Source: Candidatus Gracilibacteria bacterium (GTDB lineage Bacteria > Patescibacteriota > Gracilibacteria > UBA1369 > UBA12473). Taken from it: 32,694 nt of DNA. The notes under the pieces are model-generated. The model was not told the origin of the DNA. It saw only the letters and a program-made list of their open reading frames with translations, and made no database searches. Within the stretch, counting starts at the first letter, position 1, and each line of letters starts with the position of its first letter. The stretch is taken from the NCBI GenBank assembly GCA_041658685.1, contig JBAZZS010000005.1:1-32694 (forward strand), written 5' to 3'. Of the stretch, positions 1-7,559 are shown one piece after another. The translations under genes and the position numbers were made by a program.

Positions 1-110
1 AGCAGGAAGATTTCTCATGTTTTTTATTCATACACGAGAAAATGACACAAAAAAGAAACTTTTACAGATTTAAAAGAAAATATTCTTCAACCAAGTTTCG
101 TTAACTATCC

Positions 111-165
111 CGCCCGGGCAGAGTTTTTAATCAAATTTTTGGCTTAAATAAGCCATTTTTATTTT
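111..165 (+). repeat. Family B palindromic element, copy B1
   Basis: This is one of four related elements in the window (others near 2951, 7415 and 19484). It has a GC-rich palindrome (GCCCGGGC, 112-119), an AT-rich spacer and a second hairpin GGCTTA-AA-TAAGCC (141-154). It lies directly downstream of the WecA-like gene, and that gene's TAA stop (165-167) falls at the element's AT-rich edge. On the minus strand it can be read as NGLFKPKI before an in-frame TGA, matching peptides readable from the other copies. It could act as a transcript-end hairpin. Confidence 0.7.
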
Positions 166-1250
166 TAATTGCCCTCTTTTTTCCCCTTCCTTGCCACCCA
201 ACTTCCCAATACCCCCATCATCACACCCATCACAACCAGCGCAATCAATTTCCCCTGAGATCCCAGCACCAGCGCCAGCCCGCCAAACAACGCACACAAG
301 GCATAAATAAAAACGATGACTTTTCGTTCGCTGAATCCGGCCTTCAACAATCGATGATGGAAGTGTCCCAAATCACCTTTGAGCGGAGACTGCCCTTTCG
401 CAATGCGCCGCATCACCACCCAAAACGCATCCAAAATAGGAAAACCCATGATCAAAAACGCGGTGGCAATTTTCCCGCCTGAGAAAATCGACAAAATCGC
501 GAGCATAAAACCCAAAAACATACTTCCCGTATCCCCCATCAACATCTTGGCCGGCGAAAAATCAAATCGCCAAAACGCCAAACACGCGCCTGCCAAAATA
601 ATGGCAAACATCGCCACATCGGTCTGATCAATATAATGAAAATGCGGCCGAATGCTGAGCACAAACAACAGCACGGACGCGAGAACCGAAATCCCACTCA
701 CCAGCCCCGGCAACCCGTCGAGCCAATTCACGGTATTCATAAGGAGAACGATCCAAAATACGGTAAAAATAACAGCCAATGTCGCATACGTGTGCACTGC
801 CCCTCCCCAATGTAACGAAAATTGAAACGCATCGAGTGAAATCATGCCGCCAAACGGATTCGTGATCGACGTCACGCCCACCCCGGCCAGAACTACCAAC
901 AACGCAGCCACAATCTGAACAAACAACCGCAACAGCGGACTCAATCGAAATCGATCATCCAAAAAACTCACCAAAACAATCAATCCGGCGGCCCCGAGAA
1001 CCGCGGTCAAACGAACGTCAATTTTCATGAATAAAAAAACGGAGACAAAAAACACCAACGCGAGAATGAGTCCGCCACTGTACGGCACGGGTTTGCGCTT
1101 CAAACCATAAAGGTGCGGACGATCCATCAATCCGATTTTTGGAAAAACTCGAAGCGCAAGAAAACTCAACACAAACGTAGCCACAAACGCAAAAAGTCCG
1201 GGCAAAACATACGGTCGAAACGCGTCGATGTAGAGAGAAAGGGATTCCAT
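165..1250 (-). CDS. wecA: WecA/TagO-type undecaprenyl-phosphate sugar-1-phosphate transferase
   Basis: A polytopic membrane protein of 361 residues in the MraY/WecA/TagO superfamily. These enzymes move a sugar-1-phosphate from a UDP-sugar onto undecaprenyl phosphate at the inner face of the membrane, the first step of surface polysaccharide or teichoic acid synthesis. Visible family motifs are NTVNWLDGLPGL (the Asp-rich N..N..DGL motif), MGDTGSMFLGF, and near the C-terminus GHFHHRLLKAGFSERK. The last is the HxHHRLL signature separating WecA/TagO from MraY. About ten hydrophobic segments are apparent. I choose the ATG at 1250 (MESLSLY) because the preceding gene ends at 1270, leaving a 19-bp gap; the longer reading would overlap it. 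It is probably co-transcribed with the upstream gene. The exact sugar substrate cannot be told. The O-antigen ligase-like gene further along fits the same pathway. Confidence 0.9.
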   Translation of the reverse strand: MESLSLYIDAFRPYVLPGLFAFVATFVLSFLALRVFPKIGLMDRPHLYGLKRKPVPYSGGLILALVFFVSVFLFMKIDVRLTAVLGAAGLIVLVSFLDDRFRLSPLLRLFVQIVAALLVVLAGVGVTSITNPFGGMISLDAFQFSLHWGGAVHTYATLAVIFTVFWIVLLMNTVNWLDGLPGLVSGISVLASVLLFVLSIRPHFHYIDQTDVAMFAIILAGACLAFWRFDFSPAKMLMGDTGSMFLGFMLAILSIFSGGKIATAFLIMGFPILDAFWVVMRRIAKGQSPLKGDLGHFHHRLLKAGFSERKVIVFIYALCALFGGLALVLGSQGKLIALVVMGVMMGVLGSWVARKGKKEGN

Positions 1251-1269
1251 ACGGGGACAGTTTAACACG

Positions 1270-1968
1270 TTACAATTTAATTTCTCCCAAATCTTCCACC
1301 GTAAATTCAATGGTCGCAAGGTACATATTCATAAAGGGAACTTCACTCAACGTATCCGGATTACCCACATTAAAAACAGGAGAGTCGAGATGAACATAAC
1401 AAGCATAACCCGATTCTGAATTGGAAAGACAATCGGCTGAAATTGTATGATCATCAAAAACACCCAAAACCAAAGGATAAATACTGGTATTTAAAGGAAA
1501 AGACCCCACCACCGGACAAGACATTTCTACCTCCAACAAAGGGAAATTAACTCCTTTGGACCAAGCCAATTCTTGAAATTGTATTTTAGGCCAAGGCTTC
1601 TCTCCTTGCACCAACGTAAAAAAAGTCGTGGAAGGATTAAATTCAACCGATAATTCGTGCGCAAACAAATCCTTGGGATCCGAAACAATACAATTAGGAT
1701 CTTCCGAAACAAAACCTGTAATTTTAGCGGTACCGTTTTGCTGGACCAAATTTCCTCCTTCAGCCGGGAAAACCAATTCAATATCCGCTTCCGCAGAACC
1801 CAAAAAAGCAAATTGCTTAATAGAGGGATCAATAGAAACTAAATCCGAAGACCAAACCACCGAATAATGAACATTAAATTTATGATATTTCTGAGGAGAA
1901 AGAAAATAACCGGCCATCCCGACAGCCAAGGCCGCGCCAACCGCAGCAACCGCAATAACTTTATTCAT
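1270..1968 (-). CDS. Membrane-anchored or secreted protein, unknown function
   Basis: A 232-residue protein that I do not recognise. The N-terminus (MNKVIAVAAVGAALAVGMAGYF) is a single hydrophobic segment after a short positive start, either a signal anchor or a signal peptide. The rest is beta-rich, with four cysteines in the outer part (in NCIVSD, MSCPVV, ADCLSN and YACYV) that might form disulphides outside the membrane. It ends with an acidic EFTVEDLGEIKL. It lies 19 bp upstream of the WecA-like gene on the same strand, so the two likely share a transcript. A 43-bp gap separates it from the truB stop. The product is probably exported, but nothing shows its role. Confidence 0.75.
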   Translation of the reverse strand: MNKVIAVAAVGAALAVGMAGYFLSPQKYHKFNVHYSVVWSSDLVSIDPSIKQFAFLGSAEADIELVFPAEGGNLVQQNGTAKITGFVSEDPNCIVSDPKDLFAHELSVEFNPSTTFFTLVQGEKPWPKIQFQELAWSKGVNFPLLEVEMSCPVVGSFPLNTSIYPLVLGVFDDHTISADCLSNSESGYACYVHLDSPVFNVGNPDTLSEVPFMNMYLATIEFTVEDLGEIKL

Positions 1969-2011
1969 AAAGAAAATAAAAAAGTAAAAAGCAAACCGAG
2001 TATCGCATATT

Positions 2012-2914
2012 TTAAAAAGAACCGGTACACAAATTCTTCAAAATTCTGATATCCCCCTTCTCATCTTTTTCCAAAAAACTCACCACCTTGCCGTGAAAAA
2101 ACGCAGCCACAGGAAAACCGTCACTCGCCTCAGGAAAACCGGAAGGAGCTTTTTCGATTCTCCCCTGGCGTAACGCCTGAAATAGCGAATCGGTAAGTTC
2201 GAACGAGGCCCAATTTTCAACCAATTTTTCGAGAGAAATTTCACCCAGAGCCTCCAACGAAAAAGGCCCGACTCGCGTACGGCGGAGCTCGGTCATGAGT
2301 GCGCCCACGCCCAATTTTTGCCCTAAATCATGCACCAAAGAACGAATGTAGGTTCCGCTCGAACAATGGATGCGCAAGCGCAAAAACGGTGTTTCGAAAC
2401 TCAAAATTTCCAACGCATGAATCACAACCGGCCGCGCCTTAAGCTCCACTTTTTTGCCTGCACGCGCAAGCTCATACGCGGGCTTTCCCTTGATTTTGAG
2501 TGCGGAAAAAATCGGCGGAACTTGCATGATTTCGCCGGTAAAAGAGGGCAAAGCTTGCTCAATCGCCTCGCGAGTTATTTTTTCTAATGAATTCACGCTC
2601 GCAAACACTTTAATTTCCCCCTCGCGATCGTACGTATCACTCACTTTCCCAAACTCCGCCGTGGCCTCGTAAACCTTGTCGGCCTTCATAAAATACTCAA
2701 TCAACTTGGTCGCCTCCCCCACCGCCACCACAAGAACGCCCGTGGCCAAAGGATCCAGCGTCCCGAGATGCCCCACGCGCCGCACCCCGCTCTCGCGTCG
2801 CACCCGCGCCACTTCGCGAAAAGAGCTCACCCCAGAGGGCTTATCGAGGACTAACACGCACGGAGCGAAGCGAAGTGCGCTATCTTGCATTTTCTTTTCA
2901 ACCGCCTGGGTCAT
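2012..2914 (-). CDS. truB: tRNA pseudouridine(55) synthase TruB
   Basis: TruB converts U55 of the tRNA T-loop to pseudouridine in the cytoplasm. The 300-residue product has the TruB opening VLVLDKPSGVSS, then GHLGTLDPLATGVLVV with the catalytic Asp at about residue 54, then KVYEATAEFGKVSDTYD, the PPIFSALKIKGKPAYELAR block and CSSGTYIRSLVHDLG. All core motifs are present and the length is normal. There is no clear Shine-Dalgarno site before the ATG. Oddity: residues 12-20 (SALRFAPCV), just before the first conserved strand, are encoded by a family A palindrome (2856-2880), so the N-terminal extension is repeat-derived. The catalytic core is untouched, so the enzyme is probably active. Confidence 0.97.
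   Translation of the reverse strand: MTQAVEKKMQDSALRFAPCVLVLDKPSGVSSFREVARVRRESGVRRVGHLGTLDPLATGVLVVAVGEATKLIEYFMKADKVYEATAEFGKVSDTYDREGEIKVFASVNSLEKITREAIEQALPSFTGEIMQVPPIFSALKIKGKPAYELARAGKKVELKARPVVIHALEILSFETPFLRLRIHCSSGTYIRSLVHDLGQKLGVGALMTELRRTRVGPFSLEALGEISLEKLVENWASFELTDSLFQALRQGRIEKAPSGFPEASDGFPVAAFFHGKVVSFLEKDEKGDIRILKNLCTGSF
2856..2880 (+). repeat. Family A palindrome, copy A1 (inside truB)
   Basis: Stem CGCAC (2857-2861) pairs with GTGCG (2875-2879) around the 13-nt loop GGAGCGAAGCGAA, which is identical to the loop of the copy at 18890. It lies in frame in truB and is read in the antisense direction as SALRFAPC. The copy in gatA is read in the same frame as RTLRSASC. Confidence 0.85.
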
Positions 2915-2950
2915 TTATAATTTAAGTAAAATTTTATGAATTTTCTGGAT

Positions 2951-3010
2951 ACGAAATGGCTTACTTAAGCCGAAATTTGAGGCAAAATTTGTGCCCGGGC
3001 ACAGATTTTA
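2951..3010 (-). repeat. Family B palindromic element, copy B2
   Basis: An inverted copy in the 131-bp gap upstream of truB. It holds GGCTTA-CT-TAAGCC (2958-2971) and the perfect 14-nt palindrome TGTGCCCGGGCACA (2990-3003). Where copies B3 and B4 have GTGCACGTGCAC, this one has GTGCCCGGGCAC: the inner bases differ but the symmetry is kept. In the element's peptide frame it reads NGLLKPKFEAKFVPGH, close to the peptide encoded in the HNH gene. Confidence 0.75.
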
Positions 3011-3045
3011 TAAAAATTAAAATAATGTGAATTTTTTATTATCTC

Positions 3046-3639
3046 TTATAACTCAATTTTAATTTTATCAAATATACTTATTTTTCTTGCGTAAGGGATC
3101 AACAATAACCCAATGATTATTACAAATAAATACACACTCTTAATGGGGACTTTAACCCAATTTATCCAATCCAATAATAAAAAAATAAATAAAATAAACG
3201 CTCCTCCCCAAGAAATAATTTTTAAGGCACAATCCTTTTTTAATCCCAATACTTTTTCTCTCAAATTTTCAAAAAAAATCATTTTACCTAAAAAAATAAA
3301 ATGATTCGAAACAAACTGATTAAAAATAAGTTTTCCATCAAATAATTCAACTAAGAAAAAAGAAACTTTTTCTTTTTTCTCAACCGTTAAAAAAATCCCC
3401 CTTACTTCATCTAAATCATTACTCGTGGCAACAAATCGATTTCGAACATATAATGCCATAATTGCCAGAAGTTTCTTTGTCTTAGGATCAACGATCCTAA
3501 AAATAAAACAGACTCGTCCTTTCGATCGTATTTTTATATCAAAAGATTCGGGAGGATATCCTTTCGCAATCAATTCTTTTTGTAATAAATCCGATAATTC
3601 TACTGCCTCAGTAACTTCTTCATCCGAAAAATCCACCAT
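3046..3639 (-). CDS. AT-rich membrane protein, unknown function
   Basis: A 197-residue protein that I do not recognise. Residues 1 to about 125 form a soluble, charged part starting MVDFSDEEVTEAVELSDLL, with alternating strands that could bind a ligand or partner. Two hydrophobic segments follow (about 140-157 and 165-185), then a short basic tail, so it is anchored near its C-terminus. By eye the gene is much more AT-rich than truB and murE on either side and uses many AAA/ATT/TTT codons, which may mark a recently acquired or fast-evolving gene. The flanking intergenic DNA is also AT-rich. Confidence 0.7.
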   Translation of the reverse strand: MVDFSDEEVTEAVELSDLLQKELIAKGYPPESFDIKIRSKGRVCFIFRIVDPKTKKLLAIMALYVRNRFVATSNDLDEVRGIFLTVEKKEKVSFFLVELFDGKLIFNQFVSNHFIFLGKMIFFENLREKVLGLKKDCALKIISWGGAFILFIFLLLDWINWVKVPIKSVYLFVIIIGLLLIPYARKISIFDKIKIEL

Positions 3640-3668
3640 GAGAAATATTTAAAATTCAAAATTTTTCA

Positions 3669-5012
3669 TCAACTCTCCAAATACCGATTCCCCACCTGCA
3701 CCTTCCCCTCGCCAATTTCCACTTCCACTTCACGACTCAAATAACCGCGCACGATTTGACGATCGTCGGAGGGAATTTTTCGATCCCCCACCACCTGATA
3801 CGGCTCGCAACCTTTGCCGGTCACAATCACGGTATCGCCTTCACGCGCAACAGCCAACGCCACACGAATCGCTTCTCGTCGATCCGGAATAATCCAAAAA
3901 TTTTCGCCCTCTTTTCGCGGAATTCCTTTTTTTACCTCCCCCATAATCTGCAACGGATCCTCAGTGTACGGATCGTCGTCGGTGAGCACGATCCAATCCG
4001 CATAACGATGCACAATTTCGCCCATGATCGGGCGCTTGCTGCGATCCCGATCCCCTGTCGCGCCAAACACCACCATCAATCGTTTCGACGTGAGCGGACG
4101 AAACATGGCCAACATTTTTTCCAACGAATCCGGCGCATGCGCATAATCCACAATCACTCCATATTTTTGCCCTTCACGAATGGGCTCCATGCGTCCGGGC
4201 ACAGGAGCGGCTTTTTCCAACGCCCGCTTAATAATCGGCAAATTAATCTGTAAGGCCACAGCCACCGTAGCCGCGGCCAACGCATTTTCGATATTGAATT
4301 GTCCGGGTAACGGCAACGTGATTTCCGCACGGTCATTCGGAACTCGAAACGTGAACGTACTCGAATCCGCCCGCAACGTGATGTCCGACGCGCAAAACGA
4401 ACCCTTGGTAATCCCATACAAAAACGTACGATCCGCCACAAATTTCTGAAAATACGTCACACTCGGATCCTCGGCATTGAGAATGGAAACTTTGGGAATA
4501 TTCGGTTTGCGTTTGGAATAATTGAGGGAGTTAAAAAGCTTGCCTTTTGCCTTTAAATAGGCCTCAGCCGTCATATGATAATCGAGATGGTCGTGCGTCA
4601 CATTCGTGGAAATCGCAATGTCGATGGACACACCCCACAACCGCGATTGATCCAGCGCGTGCGAAGTCACTTCCACAACCGCGTACTGACAACCCTGATC
4701 TGCCATAAGCCGCAAATAACGTTGAAGTTTAAACGGTGGCAACGTGGTCATCTTCGCCTCATTCGGCCACAATTCTTCATCAATACGAAAATCCGCAGTG
4801 GTCAAAAAACCCACCTTATGCCCGGCTTCGCGCAAAATCTCAGAAATAAGATGCACCGTCGTGGTTTTGCCATTCGTGCCGGTCACGCCAATCACCGTCA
4901 TGCGATCCCCGGGAAAACGGTAATACAGCGCCGCCAAAATCGCCATGGTCTTGTGATAAAGCAGGCGAAGGGGGTGATGTTGCGGGATCTTTTTCTTGAG
5001 AGAATCGAGCAT
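3669..5012 (-). CDS. murE: MurE-type UDP-N-acetylmuramyl-tripeptide synthetase, N-terminally short
   Basis: This Mur ligase adds the third amino acid to UDP-MurNAc-L-Ala-D-Glu in peptidoglycan synthesis, using ATP. It has 447 residues: P-loop GTNGKTTT (45-52), VEVTSHALDQSRL, STNVTHDHLDYH, the YLKAKGKLF segment with the probable carbamylated Lys, DYAHAPDSLEKML, FGATGDRDRSKR and KGCEPYQ. The classical N-terminal UDP-binding domain of about 90 residues is reduced to some 40, since the P-loop sits almost at the start. The substrate-selecting site reads TDDDPYTEDP. It is neither the DNPR of meso-diaminopimelate enzymes nor the usual lysine-type sequence, so the third amino acid is unknown. It follows the riboflavin kinase gene by 11 bp and probably shares its transcript. 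Confidence 0.9.
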   Translation of the reverse strand: MLDSLKKKIPQHHPLRLLYHKTMAILAALYYRFPGDRMTVIGVTGTNGKTTTVHLISEILREAGHKVGFLTTADFRIDEELWPNEAKMTTLPPFKLQRYLRLMADQGCQYAVVEVTSHALDQSRLWGVSIDIAISTNVTHDHLDYHMTAEAYLKAKGKLFNSLNYSKRKPNIPKVSILNAEDPSVTYFQKFVADRTFLYGITKGSFCASDITLRADSSTFTFRVPNDRAEITLPLPGQFNIENALAAATVAVALQINLPIIKRALEKAAPVPGRMEPIREGQKYGVIVDYAHAPDSLEKMLAMFRPLTSKRLMVVFGATGDRDRSKRPIMGEIVHRYADWIVLTDDDPYTEDPLQIMGEVKKGIPRKEGENFWIIPDRREAIRVALAVAREGDTVIVTGKGCEPYQVVGDRKIPSDDRQIVRGYLSREVEVEIGEGKVQVGNRYLES

Positions 5013-5023
5013 GGGAAAATTAA

Positions 5024-5464
5024 TTATTGATCGTGAGCCATTTTCATTATCGCCATCATATCTTTCTCAATCTGCTTTTTCAACGCCTCCTGCGACACGA
5101 ACGTACGAATACCGCGAATCCGCTTCAAAACCTCAACCCTCACCTCCCCGTCGACTTTTTCTCCTGAGAATCCAACGAGATGAATCTCAACGGTAGACTC
5201 TTTTTCATCAAATGTGGGACGCGGACCAAAATGCATGCCGCCATAAAAAAAAGTTCCATTCACCTGCGCCTTTACGACATACACTCCCGAAGCGCACTCA
5301 CGAAGCGAAGCGGAGTGAGCTTTCTTCGCATTTTTCCCAGCGAAGGGAATTTTGTTCTTAGTATCCATTTCAAGATCTAAGCGAAGATTAAGCGTTGGAA
5401 AACCAATCGTTCGCCCTCGCCCATGACCGGAGATGACTTGACCTGAAAAGATTGACAAAGGCAA
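5024..5464 (-). CDS. ribF: Stand-alone riboflavin kinase
   Basis: Matches only the C-terminal riboflavin kinase domain of bacterial RibF, which phosphorylates riboflavin to FMN with ATP. The FAD synthetase half is absent. In 146 residues it shows GRGRTIGFPTLNL (the GxxxGxPTxN ATP/flavin signature), ASGVYVVKAQV, GGMHFGPRPTFDE, STVEIHLVGFSGE and the final helix SQEALKKQIEKDM. Between the PTLNL motif and GVYVV there are about 15-18 more residues than usual. Part of this (AHSASLREC, about residues 49-57) is encoded by family A copy A2. The insert falls in a surface loop, so activity is likely kept. A separate RibL-like gene at 25560 could supply FAD synthetase activity. Confidence 0.88.
   Translation of the reverse strand: MPLSIFSGQVISGHGRGRTIGFPTLNLRLDLEMDTKNKIPFAGKNAKKAHSASLRECASGVYVVKAQVNGTFFYGGMHFGPRPTFDEKESTVEIHLVGFSGEKVDGEVRVEVLKRIRGIRTFVSQEALKKQIEKDMMAIMKMAHDQ
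5297..5319 (+). repeat. Family A palindrome, copy A2 (inside riboflavin kinase gene)
   Basis: Stem CTCAC (5297-5301) pairs with GTGAG (5315-5319) around loop GAAGCGAAGCGGA. The host gene reads it antisense as HSASLREC, in a different frame from copies A1 and A8. The stem bases differ from A1 in a compensated way. Confidence 0.85.
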
Positions 5465-5468
5465 TAAT

Positions 5469-5499
5469 TTTACATAAAATATTAAAACGGCACTATTAT
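5469..5499 (+). promoter_or_regulatory. Possible promoter for the 5529 gene
   Basis: TTTACA (5469-5474) and TATTAT (5494-5499) are separated by 19 bp, about 30 bp before the ATG at 5529. The spacing is long and the region is AT-rich, so this is a weak call. TTGACA at 5454-5459 followed by TAAAAT at 5475-5480 (15 bp) is an alternative. Confidence 0.3.
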
Positions 5500-5528
5500 A
5501 TAGGATTTAAATTTTTTAAACATTAAAG

Positions 5529-5927
5529 ATGGCAAAAGAACTGACTTGGGAACCCCATAAAAGACCTCAGGAAACTCGAGAAAAAAGGGAAGCCAAAGAT
5601 AAAAAGAAAGAAGCTGCCAGACGTGGACCAGGGGAAAAAGCGGATGAAATAAAACGAGAATTTGTATTCACGGAAATGGATAAGAAAAAACACGCTATAG
5701 GAATATTAATTGCCGACGCTACAGGACAAAACATTCCTCTATCTAAAGTAGTAGTTCCCCTTGATAAAGGTGGAAACTTTGACTTTAACATCATAACATT
5801 GCCACATCCTTACGATAACGAACGTGCCGTAACAGGCCCTAAGGATCTCCGCGCTATGATGAAAATATTCAGGGATCAGGGATTAACCTGTATTGAAGTC
5901 GTCGACCCCAACAATAAAAACCTTTAA
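5529..5927 (+). CDS. Small basic cytosolic protein, unknown function
   Basis: A 132-residue protein that I do not recognise. The first 45 residues are very rich in Lys, Arg and Glu (KRPQETREKREAKDKKKEA) and probably disordered, possibly able to bind nucleic acid. The remainder looks like a compact alpha/beta domain (HAIGILIADATGQNIPLSKVVV, then a C-terminal helix and strand FRDQGLTCIEVVDPN). There is no signal peptide or membrane segment. It is the only plus-strand gene among minus-strand neighbours and starts 64 bp from the divergent riboflavin kinase gene. Its TAA stop shares bases with the opposing stop of the O-antigen ligase-like gene. Confidence 0.7.
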   Translation: MAKELTWEPHKRPQETREKREAKDKKKEAARRGPGEKADEIKREFVFTEMDKKKHAIGILIADATGQNIPLSKVVVPLDKGGNFDFNIITLPHPYDNERAVTGPKDLRAMMKIFRDQGLTCIEVVDPNNKNL

Positions 5928-7252
5928 ACACTCAACCCCACCACCAGCCACCACAAATACGCGAGGTCGTTTTTGAAAAACGGAACGTCAAATAAACCGT
6001 GCGTAAGAATCGTAATCATCATGGCCAAACCGACTAGGCGCAACGCTCGTTTCCACACCGCCGTATCACTACTCCTTGTGCACTCACCCAGCGCCACGGC
6101 CACATCCACGCTCATCCCACTCTTGCACGCCACGCTCGCTTCCGCACGCTCGCCTTTTCGCCTCCCAAAAAACACCACCATCAACAACCACGCCATGGCC
6201 AATACTCCAAAAATCCCGGTATTCAACCAAAACGCCAACCCCAAATTGTGCGGATGAAGCATCACCCACTCGTACGGCGCATGGCCCAAAATCGTCGGAG
6301 CATTCAGTGCGTATTGAACCTGAAATTGCCCCAATCCAATCCCTGCCACCGGATGCGATTGGATCAAACCCCACGCCACTCGATACACTTCGATTCGAAC
6401 ACTGCTCGACGTTCGCGCATCAAAATCCAAAAACGACTGAAATTTAGCCGTGTTCATTTGCGTGACAAAAAATCCGGTGACCACGACAAAAGCGCCCAAA
6501 CACGCCACAATTTTAAATTTTCGCGAAATCGTGGAAGAAAACAATCCGTAAAATGCCGTGCCCACAAAAAACGCAATAAACGCCGCGTACGATTGCGTAC
6601 CCCAAAACGCGACGGCCATGACAAAAAACAAAATCAACCAGAATAAAACTTTTTTTGTTGAACAAAATATTTGTACAATATGCCCCGCGCACATCACTAA
6701 AATCGGACCCAAATACAGTGCCAAATAATTGGCGGACTCAAACGGGCCGGACGCACGACCATCCCATGTGGTAAAACTTCCCGTCACCATCTGATAAATC
6801 GCCCACAATGACAACCCGAAACCGGACAACGCCAACGCCACTAGCATGCGCTTTTTATCCTTTCCAGTCCACGGCACAAATCGAATCATGGCAAAGTAAA
6901 AAATCGGCATCAAAATCCACCCCTTCAATACCCCAAACGCGACAAGTTGACTCCCCACAATCGTGCCATCGATCGCGACCGTGGTTTTCGGCACAATGAA
7001 GGTCGAAAAAATCGCAGCCCCAACAAACAACAAAATCGGCCAAAACATAGACTTTAATCCCTGTTTTTTAAGGTTAAAAAATGCTTCTTTTAAACTTCGC
7101 GGTCGTACAAAAAAAATCACGCCCACCATCAGCGTCAGCGCAACCAAAACTTCCAACAACGTGGTCGGCACTCCCCCAACCGAAAACCGCACGAGATACA
7201 GCGGAAAAAAGAGTGGCAAAATCGAAACCCAAATCAAAAACCATTTTTTCAT
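5924..7252 (-). CDS. O-antigen ligase/polymerase-like membrane protein (Wzy_C family)
   Basis: A 442-residue polytopic membrane protein with about a dozen hydrophobic segments. The family signature is in the C-terminal half: GIGLGQFQVQY followed by a periplasmic loop with the conserved MLHPHNLGLAFWLNTGIFGV (HPHN, then the next membrane segment). Members transfer or polymerise lipid-linked glycans, so it fits with the WecA/TagO-like gene. After that segment lies an unusually long hydrophilic stretch of about 45 residues rich in Ala, Gly, Arg and Ser before the last membrane helices; this may be a degenerate insert. The ATG at 7252 (MKKWFLIWVS) gives the first membrane helix. A longer reading would add residues encoded by palindrome A3 and looks artificial. 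Confidence 0.85.
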   Translation of the reverse strand: MKKWFLIWVSILPLFFPLYLVRFSVGGVPTTLLEVLVALTLMVGVIFFVRPRSLKEAFFNLKKQGLKSMFWPILLFVGAAIFSTFIVPKTTVAIDGTIVGSQLVAFGVLKGWILMPIFYFAMIRFVPWTGKDKKRMLVALALSGFGLSLWAIYQMVTGSFTTWDGRASGPFESANYLALYLGPILVMCAGHIVQIFCSTKKVLFWLILFFVMAVAFWGTQSYAAFIAFFVGTAFYGLFSSTISRKFKIVACLGAFVVVTGFFVTQMNTAKFQSFLDFDARTSSSVRIEVYRVAWGLIQSHPVAGIGLGQFQVQYALNAPTILGHAPYEWVMLHPHNLGLAFWLNTGIFGVLAMAWLLMVVFFGRRKGERAEASVACKSGMSVDVAVALGECTRSSDTAVWKRALRLVGLAMMITILTHGLFDVPFFKNDLAYLWWLVVGLSV

Positions 7253-7273
7253 ACCCGCATTTTCGCACGAACA

Positions 7274-7297
7274 CGCACGCAGCGCTAGCGAAGTGCG
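7274..7297 (+). repeat. Family A palindrome, copy A3
   Basis: Stem CGCAC (7274-7278) pairs with GTGCG (7293-7297) around the 14-nt loop GCAGCGCTAGCGAA. It lies 22 bp upstream of the O-antigen ligase-like start codon. The loop is slightly diverged from the other copies (one extra base). Confidence 0.7.
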
Positions 7298-7414
7298 CTC
7301 CCCGCATTCTCTTCTATTTCCCACTTCTTATCTCGTTCATTTTCTTTTAACATTTTTGTAATGGCAAAATTATTATCTTAAGTTCCGTCCTGACAAGCAA
7401 AAAATCTCCCTCGG

Positions 7415-7484
7415 AAAAGTGTGCACGTGCACACTTTTTGCCACGATTTTTGGCTCAAATAAGCCATTTTGATTTTTAAAAATC
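7415..7484 (+). repeat. Family B palindromic element, copy B3
   Basis: Three symmetric blocks in a row: a perfect 24-nt palindrome at 7415-7438 centred on GTGCACGTGCAC, the hairpin GGCTCA-AA-TAAGCC (7452-7465), and GATTTTTAAAAATC (7471-7484). Order and spacing match copy B4. The minus-strand frame reads FKNQNGLFEPKI then KSVHVH, paralleling the peptide in the HNH protein. It is intergenic, downstream of the O-antigen ligase-like start and after the tpi stop. Confidence 0.8.
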
Positions 7485-7559
7485 ATCCACGAAAAACTTA
7501 ACAAACGACGCAAAGACCTCCCCAAAACAAAATTCCTGTCTGGAAAATCCTCAAACTCC

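Larger units (their letters stand above)
7253..7559. other. Intergenic region with palindromes A3 and B3
   Basis: This 307-bp gap between two minus-strand genes holds a family A hairpin and a family B element. I see no convincing gene. A 65-codon reading on the minus strand runs through B3 and is explained by the element's open frame. Confidence 0.6.

Noticed and set aside
1..31. A possible gene start on the minus strand reading MNKKHEKSSC and leaving the window
   Set aside because: Only ten codons are visible, with no Shine-Dalgarno site or recognisable sequence, so it cannot be supported.
6080..6200. A possible family A relic in the Ala/Arg-rich loop of the O-antigen ligase-like gene
   Set aside because: Pieces such as CGCTCGCTTCCGC recall the loop, but no paired stem can be drawn.
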